Part shown: piece by piece, positions 32,909-44,503 of the stretch
Numbering within the stretch: position 1 is the stretch's first letter
How the letters are laid out: every line of letters starts with the position of its first letter
Origin: Siphonodentalium dalli
Lineage: Eukaryota > Mollusca > Scaphopoda > Gadilida > Siphonodentaliidae
Length of the DNA: 64,000 nt
Direction: 5' to 3'
NCBI GenBank assembly: GCA_032622095.1
Contig: CP136066.1
Location: forward strand, 131,163,917 to 131,227,916
The notes under the pieces: generated by a model
The model's database searches: none
Told to the model about the DNA's origin: nothing
The model's input: the letters and a program-made list of their open reading frames with translations, nothing else
Position numbers and translations under genes: made by a program

Positions 32909-33133
32909 ATATCGTTAACCCTTTACATGAACTTATTAAATTTCCTAGTGTATACAGTCATCCGGGGGTATTTTCCTACATAATAAGTGAATGCGTGTAA
33001 TATCGGGCACTTAATTCTGATTAACTCATTGCGCATTCTTTTGAAAAGTTAAAAAATATCACCGAATTTGTGCGTGGATAGTACCCACCACATCCAATTT
33101 GTTTGATCTCGATTCACAGTTTCTCCAGTTTTT

Positions 33134-34330
33134 AGCTCACCTGAGACGAAGTCTCCGGTGGAGCTATAGTCATCACTCCTCGTCCGTCGTCCGTCCGTGT
33201 TTACTAATGACTACTTATGTGGCTAAGATTGTGTAAAATGGATATTTATGTGCATAACTTCCGTTGCGTGGCTAGCCACGTAACAGCTTTCAGATGGACG
33301 TTCAAAAATGATCTATTTGGCCTAATCAGCTTATTTAATTTTGTAGTCACTCAAAATTTGGAAACAAAAAGTCCATCAATTTAGACATCCCTGACCTGCC
33401 AATAGGAGATGTTGGACACTGACTGACATTTATGTGGCTAGCCACCCAATCACGGACCTGTCAGTTTCTCCTATTCCACTGTCCCAGTTGCTGTGTGCAA
33501 GTTTTTGAGTTTTAATCAGCTTCTTCTGCTATAATTCCAACATGTTATGAATCCATAATCTGGAGTTTTATCACTATCTACTACTTGATAGCCACATAAA
33601 ATTTTATGGCTACTTGAGAAGCCACATAAAAACTAAAGCCACATTACCATTTCTAGCCACATAGGTCGGAGCCACATATCTACCCATTTGTTCGTCCGTC
33701 CGTCTGTCCGTCCGTCAACTTTTAAAAAAAACATCTTCTCCTCTGAAACCATCATACCAAATTGGTTCATATTTGGTGTGGATGTTCCCTAGGTGACTCT
33801 CATTCAGATTTGTTCAAATGAGGTCACCGAGTCAAATAGTTTTGATGTCAGGACCATAACTATTTTTCCACATAGTAATTCTTAAAACGACTTCTTTTCT
33901 GAAGTTGTCGGGCCGATTGGGTTCATATTTGGTATGAGGGTACCTTGGGTGACTGTGGTTCAGATTTGTTCAAATGAGGTCACTGGGTCAAATGTGGGTG
34001 GGGCTATGGACATAAATTTTTTTATTTTTTTTTTTCCGATTTAACTTATTGCTCAATTTAACCCAAAACAATTATATATATATATATTTTATTTTTAATA
34101 AATTTTTTTTTTTTATTAGATAAAATATTTTATTTTAAATTAAATAAAAAAAAACTCATTAAAATTTTGAAGAACCTATGACATTACATCTTTGGGAGGG
34201 AAGGGGAGGTACCTCTAGTCACTCCACTATATTTGGTTGAAATCAGGGGTTTGGGAGAAAGCAGGAACAGACAGATGTACCGAAATGTTCAGTAAATTAC
34301 TTTAATATCCTTGTATTCTCACTACAGCAA
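33134..34330 (+). repeat. AGCTCACCTGAGACGAAG dispersed repeat, copy 1
   Basis: Starts with a hairpin, AGCTCACCTGAGAC / GAA / GTCTCCGGTGGAGCT, then TATAGTCATCACTCCTCGTC and CGTCCGTCCGTC. After an inserted segment (about 33203-33690) the family continues with TTCATATTTGGTGTGGATGT, TCAGATTTGTTCAAATGAGG and an A/T tract. Other copies: 59141-60150 and 63440-64000. The conserved body is a degenerate tandem of about 150-180 bp units. This family is, in my experience, widespread in bivalve genomes. Confidence 0.8.
33203..33690. repeat. Inserted segment rich in GTGGCTAGCCAC words
   Basis: Interrupts copy 1 of the AGCTCACC repeat between two CGTCCGTCCG runs. It contains many copies of TATGTGGCTAG or its reverse complement TAGCCACATA (for example 33221, 33268, 33430, 33590, 33633 and 33654), mostly in one orientation on the left and the other on the right. 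That layout is again like a foldback element with short repeated units at its ends. The precise ends are not determined. Confidence 0.5.
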
Positions 34331-34529
34331 GCCACCCATGTGCTCTGATGGACACATGTTTATAAAACAAGATAACAACTGCTATGCCATAGTGCTCTCT
34401 ATCCCCAGAGAGTGTAATTCATGTCATTCATAATTTAAATGAGATTAATGGTGTTATCAATGAAGCACCCTTGTTGTTTACATTATCACTCAGTGGTCAT
34501 TAAAATCAGATTAATTTCTTTTTCTTCAA

Positions 34530-34960
34530 GCTTGAATTAAGAGTGCCTGGCATTTGTAGAATGAGGTTCCCAGATGGTTAATTTAATTATGTTGCTCCAC
34601 ACAGCAGGCTAGCATCACCAAATACACCCTCTGAGGACCTCATTCTGCTTAGGCCTCATCTTCTGGGAAGTATCTAGAGTCTCAAATTAACATTTTTAGC
34701 TGCTTTTTTTCCTTCTGTTCAGATTCTATATCCCCTAATTTGCAGAAGATAAAATGCATAATTGAGGTGCCCAATGGGTGTGCATACATCGCCAACTTCA
34801 GCTGGAGAATTTCTATCTGTCCCTAGGTCTCCCATAGCAGTTGGGGATTAAGTAAAATTAGGTTCCCAGATTGTGAATTTGGTGATGCTATCCCACCTAT
34901 CAGAATAGCATCACTAGTTTCACTCTTTGGGGACTTCAGACACACTGAATTCAGGCTTGG
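34530..34960 (+). repeat. Dispersed repeat with a long hairpin, copy 1
   Basis: About 430 bp, paired with 62380-62900 at roughly 80% identity. It begins with an internal hairpin: AGAATGAGGTTCCCAGA at 34558 is the inverted partner of TCTGAGGACCTCATTCT at 34632, with GATGCTAGC-type words between. Later CTATATCCCCTAATTTG, TAAAATGCATAATTGAGGTG and CTCCCATAGCAGTTG are shared by both copies. Confidence 0.8.
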
Positions 34961-36054
34961 CTGTTCCAATATTTTCTTAACAACCACTTATCTATGTGAA
35001 CTCATTATACCTAATTATGAACAAACAATCGAGGTACATGTATATTGCTGTTGTTGGATTTAAACTGTCGGTCTGTCAGAGTCTGTCCATTGGTCTGTCC
35101 ATCCAATCCGTCAACAATCCATATGAAATCCTTACCTGTAGGCGACTCACGTTCAAATGGGAGGGATGCCAGGGCCGTAACTTTCTCCCTCCATATTAAT
35201 TCTAACAACTATTACTTCTCAAGAACCTTCAAGTCTATTTAGCTTATATTTGGTATGCAGGGTCCTTGGGCGGCATGTTCAGATCTGTTCAAATGGGGTC
35301 ATTTTTTGGAAAATCAATTAACTTCAACTCTTAAAAGCCACTGTTTAAAATTACTAGATGAATAGATCTCATACATGGGGATTCATGTTTGTTCAACTAG
35401 GGGCAGAGGTAAAAGTTATAGCTCCCCCACCCACACTACCTGTATCTATGTTGTATGCTACTGTTATAATAATATATAGATTCCTCTTGAAAATTTCATT
35501 TCTGATACAACATTAGTTGTAGATTAGATTTTCACACCAAAAATAAGACATCCTTAAACCACACTTAGACTCACTATATGAATAGTTCTCATAATTTGAT
35601 TTTAATTTCCAACTAGTATGTTTTTAAACCAACAGTCCATATTTGCCGACTTCATGTTAATCTGTTGTAATGGGGCACAAATTTTGACTTTATGGGAGAT
35701 GTCAGGCTGGAAATTCTCAAAAGTTTGAGAGCTTGAAGCACCCATTCCAGTTATAAAATTTCAACATAAGAGGGGTGTGCAAAATTAATTTTGTGAACTT
35801 AGGACTATGGAATGGTTAAGATTATCTTGTTTAAAAGGGGGTTGGAGATTTGACAGTAGTGTGCACTTTGAAATTTCAAGGTGAAGAGCCCGGCTCATCA
35901 GCAAATCACGAGCTACATGTATATGTCCATGTTTAGAACTACTTGTCTTAATTTATTTTGACAAGTACTGACTGTCCCTGTCCCTTTCTTCTCAGTCTTT
36001 ACAGTAGGTGAGCGTCTCCACAGTCATTGACTGTCTTGTTGTTTTCTTTGCGAG
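34961..36054. other. Repeat debris, no gene
   Basis: 35060-35300 has CTGTCCATTGGTCTGTCCAT and ATATTTGGTATGCAGGGTCC words from the AGCTCACC family. The rest, up to the GAATTTGTCAAAAAGCC repeat at 36060, is AT-rich with no recognisable element or coding motif. Confidence 0.4.
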
Positions 36055-36260
36055 TTTTACTTGAATTTGTCAAAAAGCCTCGACCCACACCGATGCGCGT
36101 TCTCCATTAGACAGATTGCTTTTATACCACTACAGTCAAACTTCCAGGATGTATCTATGGTATACCGAGGTACCTGCTCGCGCATCTCACTCGCTCCTTC
36201 ATTAGCCTGTATGAATTTGGCGGGAAAATTGGCGAATTTCGCCTTTTGCCATATATCGAT
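36055..36260 (+). repeat. Dispersed GAATTTGCCAAAAG repeat, copy 1
   Basis: Shares with 36484-36600 and 43678-43865 a head GAATTTGCCAAAAG (varied), CGCGAGCTCTCCGTTGG-like text, and GGTTGCTTTATAC. Copies 1 and 3 also share a tail with ATTTGGCGGGAAAA. The three copies are diverged, and copy 2 is truncated. Minus- and plus-strand open frames here (36057-36326, 36061-36390) are by-products. Confidence 0.65.
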
Positions 36261-36367
36261 GGTAGGCTGTGTTTCTCTGCATGTAGAACGTATTACGCTA
36301 TATACCGTCGCCACGAGTGAACCCATTGCTCTAAAACTTAATAAATCGAACCAGAGTTGGCCGTTGA

Positions 36368-36441
36368 TACCCCCCTATCACACCCACTAGTCAGAAAAAT
36401 TGTATACCCCCCTATCACACCCACTAGTCAGAAAAATTGTA
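36368..36441 (+). repeat. Perfect tandem duplication of a 37-bp unit
   Basis: 36368-36404 and 36405-36441 are identical; each starts TACCCCCCTATCACACCCAC and ends GAAAAATTGTA. Zero differences, so it is a recent slippage duplication or an assembly artefact. Confidence 0.95.
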
Positions 36442-36483
36442 TCTTCATGTTTGATTTTTTGGAATATTTTTCCACTTTTGGTG

Positions 36484-36600
36484 TTTGTTGGAATTTGCCA
36501 ATTTGAACCCACCGGAACACGAGCTTTCCGTTGGTCAGGTTGCTTTATAAGTAGAGCGGTCAAACTTTGTGATATTATCAAACGTATATCGTCGTAGCTG
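36484..36600 (+). repeat. Dispersed GAATTTGCCAAAAG repeat, copy 2 (short)
   Basis: Contains GGAATTTGCCAATTTGAACC, GAGCTTTCCGTTGGTCAGG and TTGCTTTATAAG, matching 36060-36135 and 43683-43750. Confidence 0.6.
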
Positions 36601-37231
36601 CTCATGCTCATGCATTAGCTCGTTTGATGCCCCTATTTAGTAGGGTTCTAGTAAGATATTGTGCGATATTCTACTATGTAGGCCTATATGTATGCTGTAC
36701 ATTACATACATTTCGAATATCTCTGGCTTCCATCGACATAATACGGCAAGTAGGTAATCGTTTAGAAGTACTAGAAATTCCCCATTGAATGACACCAAAA
36801 AAGTGACGATTGGTTGAAGGAATTTAAATCCATAGTGCATCTTCTGTAAACTTGATAAGAATGAAGGGGCCACAATTTCTACATTTGTCAACCGATTCAC
36901 AAAATTCACTCATGAATAATGACACTCAGTACATCTTACAGATAATTCACAACCATTTTCGTTCAAATCAGCGACAATAAAAAAAATGACAAATTTTCTC
37001 CCATCCCCAATATGGACAAATGGGATTGGATCTTGGTCAAAATTTCACAAGTTCATCTCCTTTCTATGTAAATAAACCAAACTAAGCTGATGTGCGTCGT
37101 CTAGGAGAAGATCTGGCAAGAAGTACTTTCTCCCCAATCAATGTATGAATACATTTTCCGATGGTCTGTAACTTGGTCATTTCTCAACCGATTTACAAAA
37201 TTCTTTCAGGAGGATCATTAGTACGTCCTAT

Positions 37232-40200
37232 TAGTCCAGGAGATATTGGTAGACCTCTGCACCCCCCCCCCCCCCCCCCAGGACTTAACTTCACCCCACT
37301 AATTTTCTTCCTTAAGGTCTCCTCTAATTTTTTTCACTTGTTAACGAGAAAAAAAAGTGGCCGCAGAGACTCCAGACAAGATGGCATCCATCATGGCGGC
37401 CATTTTTTGTATATGCACCAGGTCTCTTTGATCGCCATTATAGTAAAGATGATGTCACATGCGGTCTTGTTTTCCGTTCGATTCGTTATGGTAATATACA
37501 ACCCTTACAACTTAGCCAAAAATCCGACACAAAAATCCAATATGGCGGCCAAGATGGCCGCCGAAATGTGAAAATTGCTATTTTTCGGACATTTCACCAC
37601 CTTTCGTTTGTCTCTGTGGGAAAATGTTGGCACCTTGACGCGATTTTATACATTTATCGTCTAGAAGAGTCATTGGCGAACACACTGGGTCCATAATATA
37701 CATTTCTTGACGGATATTTTTGTCCGATATCACGTTTTCCCAAATACCGGTATAATCCGGTCAAAGCCAAAACGACGCTAATAACGCAATGTCTGTTTCG
37801 AATCAATGAGCGTTATTGCTATTATTACTCCAGCCATGATTATATATGTGCAGGAGATACTCGGGCTAGGATTCCTCTTATACCTGAGTTGAGGAATATT
37901 CACCCAAATCCAAGATGGCGGCCAAAATGGCCACCAGAAATAGAAATATCACCGAAAATCGCTGATTTTAACATCAGTGAGACTTATTGTCACGACAACT
38001 CCACACCTGCTTACTATTGTGAGTTGGGAACACTTAGTCGAATAACTTTCCTTATATTGCATCCAATAAAAGTCCCCCAAATCCAAAATGGCGCCCACAA
38101 TGGCCGACAAATTTTGAAAAATCACCGAAATTCCCTCATGTTCACATCATTGGGCATTATTGCTGAGAAAACTCCACACATGCTGACAGTTAAGTTGTAA
38201 ATACTGAGGTGAAGTAATTACCTTGCATCTGATGAAGGAAATTGTTTTCCAAATCGAAGATGGCGGCCAAAATGGCGTCCGAACTTTGAAAACAAGCTTA
38301 CATTCCTTTACTTTCTTACTATGGGCGTTATTGTTACGCGAATTCTACCCATATGGAACATTGATATGAAGTATTCATATGGAACATTGATATGAAGTAT
38401 TCATTTGAGTTTGGCCCACTCTCACAATCAAGATGACTGTCAAACTGGCGGCCAGAAATTGAAAAGAAGTCGAAATTGTCACATACTAATTTCAACTTTT
38501 TGTCATAATATCAATATGTATGCATTGGATGTAACGGTACATAAGCCATCTATTAGTTCCAACATAGGTCGTCGCCTTCTGGAAGGATGAAAACCCACAA
38601 TAATCGCGATGTGGCATTTAGAAATCCATTCTCCACTAAGCGCCCATAATGGCCGTAACCGTATATGGGTGCGCCGAATAGTCATATTATGACTTCCAAG
38701 AATCAAAACAACAGTACATGAGCTTATTCTGATTTGCCACATTCAGCATTATCTGGATCAGCATCCATTTCGTCACATTAATCTATCTCGCTCACTCCAA
38801 CACAGTATTCCACACTTCTTGGTAGAAGGGTCCCACTAATCGGAATGTTTCAAACAACACATATGCCAGTGTCAAGCTCACGTGTTTGTCTCGAAAGCTG
38901 GGAATTCTTATCCTTATTCTTCGCGAGCTTCATTCGTGATAGCTTATGGTATAATTCAGATGCTACATATGGGATCTGAGCGTCATCTTGCGTGATAAAC
39001 TACAAAGGTATGCGGTCGATGCGTATACTAGCTTTCAGAAGGATCTCTCTATCTGCGTATTTTTCAGATTTGGTTATCTAATGTGGATAACAAACTGTAC
39101 ATCTGGTGATCTTCCCATCCAGCCACTTCTCAATATATGGTTCACCAATTCACATATTCACGTACTGACGTAGCCGGACAACTTCTGTATATGGCTTCGA
39201 ATGTTGAAAGCCTAACATTTGACGGATGCCTTTCTGCTAAGGCGTAGAAGACCATAATGCATAATATACCCACACTTCTTGACCATGATCATAAGAACAG
39301 TCCTGGTGGCGTCCATCAATCGTCTCACCGTACATATCCAAGCAGTTAATAACAATACATGCGGTGCTAGTTTGTGGGCATGTGTCATGATAGTGGAAAT
39401 GAAATTGGACCATGACTGCACCGCCCCTTCTTTGGGTATGTTTTAGATTCAGACATGATCTCATGTGGCTTTGCTTTCCTTGTATGCTAAGATTGTATCA
39501 TTCAATCTGCTTGGAAGCCGTTCTTAATCAACGAACCAGACGTGTACCATTGGCTACTACTATATAAGTCCCACCAGACTGGGATGGATGTAGTCTTCAG
39601 GACGATGCATTTGATAGTTACCGATAATATGTCATACTCACGCTGGGTGGTGGTCGGTATGGTTCAAGAAAGTACAATGCCATCAACACAAGGGTGAAAT
39701 GTTCAACGCGAAGAACGTCTAGAGGAATGTTACTTTGATGAGATCTTGCATTCAGTTTAACCTACGTTGGGTACACCAAGTGATTTATTGGTAACATCAC
39801 CATTCAAAACCATTGTCCTACATGAGACATCTTAACTACTATATTCTAAAGTTATATAATATAAAGCTATATGATCATAAAGGTCACGTTCACCAACGTC
39901 CACATCCATTGCCATCGAGACTATAAATTGTTCTTTAAACACACAGTGAAATAAATGCACCACAGTTCCTGACATTTTCTTGAATAATACCGTCCACATA
40001 CTGACACTAACCCTGAGAGATCATAACAGCAATGCATACCTTCATTCCATAAAGACATTATCCTTTAGCCCATCCGACTGGCTAGGATAGTATTATCCAG
40101 ACAAAATTATACGTCTGGTCATGTTGATTCAGAACGGCCTTGAAACGGATGTGGAAATACAATCTTACCACACCAAAAAGACCAACACGCATGACATTCT

Positions 40201-42325
40201 ATATTGAAACATGCACCTGGGGTAGGGTTGTATACCGTGTCCCATTTCATTCCCACTGTCATGGCGCATGTCCACAAACTAGCACCGCGGGTATTGTTCT
40301 CTGCTGGAAGCTATTCGACGAGATGACTGCGGGACGTCACACAGTTTGCTTATGAACATGATCAAGAAGTGTGGGTAGTCGGTACATTATGGTCTTCTCC
40401 TTAGCAGATAGGCATCTGTCCAAGGGAATGAGACAGCTAGCTACCTCCGAAACACTGCCGAAGTTGTCCACGTATGCCAATACGTTCGCTAAGTTTGTGA
40501 GTTGAACCATCTATTGAGAAGTGACTTAGTTAACTGGGAAGTTCGCCATGTATACATGTCATTATCCCCACGGGGTATGAGAAAGACATACATAGAGATG
40601 ACCTTCTGTAAGCTTGTATACTTATCGACCATATGCCTTTCTAGTTCAAGATGACGAACAAATCCCATATTTAGCAAGCATCTAAAATCTTAAGCCAGAC
40701 ACCGGGAAGTTAATTGTTTGAAACGTTATGATTAAAGGGACCCTTCTCACAGGAAGTGTTGAATACTTTGTCGGTGTGAGCGACCTAGATTTATCAGGCA
40801 AAGAAATGGAAACTGGTCCAGATCATTAAGGACGTGGCAAATCAGAATCTTTTACCAGGTAAATGTTCTAATGTGGCTATTCGGCGCACCTACGGTTACG
40901 GCCACTTTCGCCGCGAAGTGTCAAATGGATTTCGAAATGACACATCGCTATATTAAGTGTGGGTTTTCGTACTTCCAGAAGGACCCGATCAATGTTATGC
41001 GTTTTGATACGTTTTAAGTTGAACTAATATATGGTTTGTGTATAGTTTCGTCCATACATATCGATACTATGACAAAAAGTTGAAATTTGTATGTGAATAC
41101 ATCGATTTCTTTTCAATTTCTGGCCTCCAGTTTACCTGCCATCTTGACCTTGAGTATCAATTGACAAACTCAATGAATACTTCATACCAATATTCTATAT
41201 CAACATGTGATGGTGGGTAGAATTCGCGAAACAGTAACGCCCATCGTAAGAAAGTAAAGGAATGTAGGCGTGTTTTCAAATATCGGTCGCCATTTTGGCC
41301 GCCATCTTAGATTTGGAAAACCATTTCTTGCATGGGATGAAAGGTAATTACTTCACCTCAGTATTTACAACTCAACTGTCAGCATGTGTGGAATTTTCTC
41401 GACAATAATGCCCAATGATGTGAACATCAGCGAATTTCGGTGATTTTTCAAAATTTGTCGGCCATTGTGGGCGCCATTTTGGATTTGGGGGACTTTTATT
41501 TGGATGCAATATAAGGAAAGTTATTCAACTAAGTGTTCCCAACTCACAATAGTAAGCAGGTGTGGAGTTGTCGTGACAATAACTCTCACTGATGTTAAAA
41601 TCAGCGATTTTCGGTGATTTTTCTATTTCTGGTGGCCATTTTGGCCGCCATCTTGGATTTGGGTGAATATTCCTCAACTCAGATATAAGAGGAATCCTAG
41701 CCCGAGTATCTCCTGCACATATATAATCATGGCTGGAGTAATAATAGCAATAACACTCATTGATTCGAAATAGACATTGCGTTATTAGCATCGTTTTGGC
41801 TTTGACCGGATTATACCGGCATTTGGGAAAACGTGATATCGGACAAAAATATCTGTCAAGAAATGTATATTATGGACCCAGTGTGTTCGCCAATGACTCT
41901 TCTAGACGATAAATGTATAAAATCGCGTCAAGGTGCCAACATTTTCCCACAGAGACAAACGAAAGGTGGTGAAATGTTCGAAAAATAGCAATTTTTCACA
42001 TTTCGGCGGCCATCTTGGCCGCCATATTGGATTTTTGTGTCGGATTTTTGGCTAAGTTGTAAGGGTTGTATATTACCATAACGAATCGAACGGAAAACAA
42101 GACCGCATGTGACATCATCTTTACTATAACGGCGATCAAAGATACCTGGTGCATATACAAAAATGGCCGCCATGATGGACGCCATCTTGTCTGGAGTCTC
42201 TGCGGCCACTTTTTTTTCTTGTTAACAAGTGAAAAAAATTAGAGGAGACCTTAAGGAAGAAAATTAGTGGGGTGAAGTTAAGTCCTGGGGGGGGGTGCAG
42301 AGGTCTACCAATATCTCCTGGACTA
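37232..42325. mobile_element. Giant 5.1-kb palindrome (foldback-type element)
   Basis: The left half reads back as the right half with its axis near 39.8 kb. Terminal 18 bases TAGTCCAGGAGATATTGG are exactly inverted at 42308-42325. The outer 1.0-1.1 kb of each arm (37232-38300, 41270-42325) are nearly identical, including repeated CCAAGATGGCGGCCAAAATG units about 180 bp apart. Inner segments still align but are much more diverged: for example 38567-38760 with 40840-41000, 39000-39180 with 40430-40640, 39225-39440 with 40200-40410 and 39510-39540 with 40100-40130. A C-run is 18 long on the left (37262-37279) but 9 long on the right. No transposase or other domain was seen; open frames inside mirror each other and are probably not genes. 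Target duplication uncertain (TAT on both sides at most). Confidence 0.85.
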
Positions 42326-43677
42326 TATAGATACATGACAGTAAAAATAGTTGAAATCATCGCAAAAACAAATTGCAAACATTTTGCCCCCACCCAAACC
42401 CCAAAAATATAAGTTCGTCCCTGTTTTGTATCAAGTTGCTAACGATTAACTGCATAGAAGCTCTCAAATCTGGACAGCCAGACACAGGATATGAAATAAA
42501 TAGAGTTTTGCGAACCATGGGTGGCAACTCTGTAGCGAAAGCGCGGCCATAAATTGTAATGCATGGACCCAATATGGCATACTGAGTTGTACCTATGGTC
42601 CAAATTTGGAGTCTCTGCTATTCATACTTTTCGAGATACTGCATCCCCCATTTTTACACATAAAGGGAGATAACTCTGCAAAGCAAGTTAGGACAAAATC
42701 TTATATTATTAACTAGGATTTAAATTTCTGAAATACCAGAAATTTTATACTTCCTTGGAATATATTAATTTTTAATGAACACAATCTTTATATTATATTG
42801 AAATTATATTCCAAATAATTAAAAGAAATAAATAAGAAAATAATATCATGCACAAGCATGCTCGTGACTACATGTATGCACTTTGTGTATGTATCTACCT
42901 AGTATATGAACTGGAAGTGATCCCAAACATGCCTGATGTATAAAACATTATGAACGATATAGTTCTCTACTTATAATATTAATAGTTGCAATAATATTAC
43001 TCGATCACGATGGAGACATCGTATAATAAAAGCCACGCACCCTTTCTGGTGGTAATATTATTACTTGATCATGATGGTGAAAGTATACACTCTTATAACT
43101 AATGTGCAGAAACGAATACATATAAAATGTGTAAACCCGATTTATTGCGATACTTTCAGTTTCATATCGTCTGCTGCAGACGACCGGCCGTGTTGTTTGA
43201 ATTTTTTTTCGGAATACAACCCACAAAGATCGTAGACAAGGAATGTAAGTTCAGAATTTCGACTTGTGGGTATATTAATTATTAATGATATATGAGGATT
43301 TATTTGTTAAAACTGTCATGGCGATTACTGCCCTTAGATTGTATGCACACAGTTGGGTATAAAGGTGTATAAATTTACCCATTTATTGTGTAAAAATTGT
43401 TACACAATTTGTGTACGTATATGAAACTACACAGACTGCACACATATGTTTAAAATAAAAAATTAATGATTGTGTAGCAGGGCTAGACATTTTGTGCAGA
43501 AAACATGCACATTAGTCATAACAGTGTAATAAACGGCCGTGCAACTTTGTATTATTGTTTGCTCAAAAACTTAGAAAATCGCACTAAAGTTGCACATAGA
43601 TACTACCCATCACATCCACTCATCAATCCAGTTTTATCTGCATTCGCGATTTTTTACCCCCCCCCCCCCCCCTTGAG
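42326..43677. other. No recognised gene; one short direct repeat
   Basis: A segment with TAATATTACTCGATCACGAT at 42990 recurs in diverged form at 43049-43078 (TAATATTATTACTTGATCATG), about 60 bp apart. Poly-C of 15 or so lies at 43657-43672. Otherwise AT-rich without features. Confidence 0.4.
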
Positions 43678-43865
43678 TTTCGATGGAATTTGCCAAAAGT
43701 CTGAACCCTCCCGAAGCGAGCTCTCCGTTGGGCGGGTTGCTTTATACAGAGGATCGCCCTGTTTTGTGGGCGATCCTACAGTATACCAACATACCCTGGC
43801 CCTGCATTAACATTGCTTCTTCGTTCGCCTCTTTTGATTTGGCAGGAAAAATAGCCGATTGTTTT
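43678..43865 (+). repeat. Dispersed GAATTTGCCAAAAG repeat, copy 3
   Basis: GGAATTTGCCAAAAGTCTGA, GAGCTCTCCGTTGGGCGGGT, GCTTTATAC and a tail with ATTTGGCAGGAAAAATAGC match 36060-36240. A 12-bp inverted word (GGATCGCCC ... GGGCGATCC) is inserted in this copy at 43751-43778. Confidence 0.65.
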
Positions 43866-43983
43866 GTCTCAGCCATACATAGGTAACGGCTGGAACAAAA
43901 TACTTTAAGTGGAACATTCCGGTCCCAATCACTCTTCCCATCTGGGAAATGCAATAAATATTCGGCTCCTCTGTTCCCCAACT

Positions 43984-44009
43984 AGAGAGAGAGAGAGAGA
44001 GAGAGAGGG
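43984..44009 (+). repeat. GA microsatellite
   Basis: About 12 GA repeats ending in a G-run, in AT-rich surroundings. Confidence 0.95.
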
Positions 44010-44503
44010 GGAATCTTTTTTTCAACATTCAGGTGCCGGTAACTCGGTCAATTTTTATACCGATTTACAATATGTTCACGGCATCGTCATCGTGGTGACA
44101 GGCAGACCATGCATTCCATGAAAGTTTGGTCGAAATCGAAGATAATTATTTTTTTACGACATTGAACACCCCTCCCCCCACGCAGCCGTCAATGTATTGA
44201 CAACAGCCATTTTGTAGAAATGAAGATAAGTTGTCCCGTTCCGCTACCTCAATGAATTCCAGAGATACTCTACAATTGTTTGTTGATAAATGTGAGAGGT
44301 CTGTTTAAGGGCCAGAACTCCATAAAGCAAGCACGGACAAAATTCACAATGACTTAACGTAATGAATCCAATGCATAACTGTGTATAGTATACCGACCTA
44401 TTCAACACTCAGAATATGGCAGGATTGTATCAACCCTTGAATTTATTGGTGGCTTGGAGAGTATATTCATGTACATGTCCAAAATATACCCTTTATATAT
44501 CCA

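Noticed and set aside
15683-37250. Common family of the two elements starting TAGTCC (15683 and 37232)
   Set aside because: Only the first seven bases (TAGTCCA) agree; beyond that the ends differ and the target duplications differ. Coincidence is likely.
37161-42393. Mirrored open frames in the giant palindrome (for example 37161-37571 and 42136-42393) as protein genes
   Set aside because: They are the same DNA read in both arms, contain low-complexity Pro runs from the C-tract, and show no domain. They are artefacts of the repeat.
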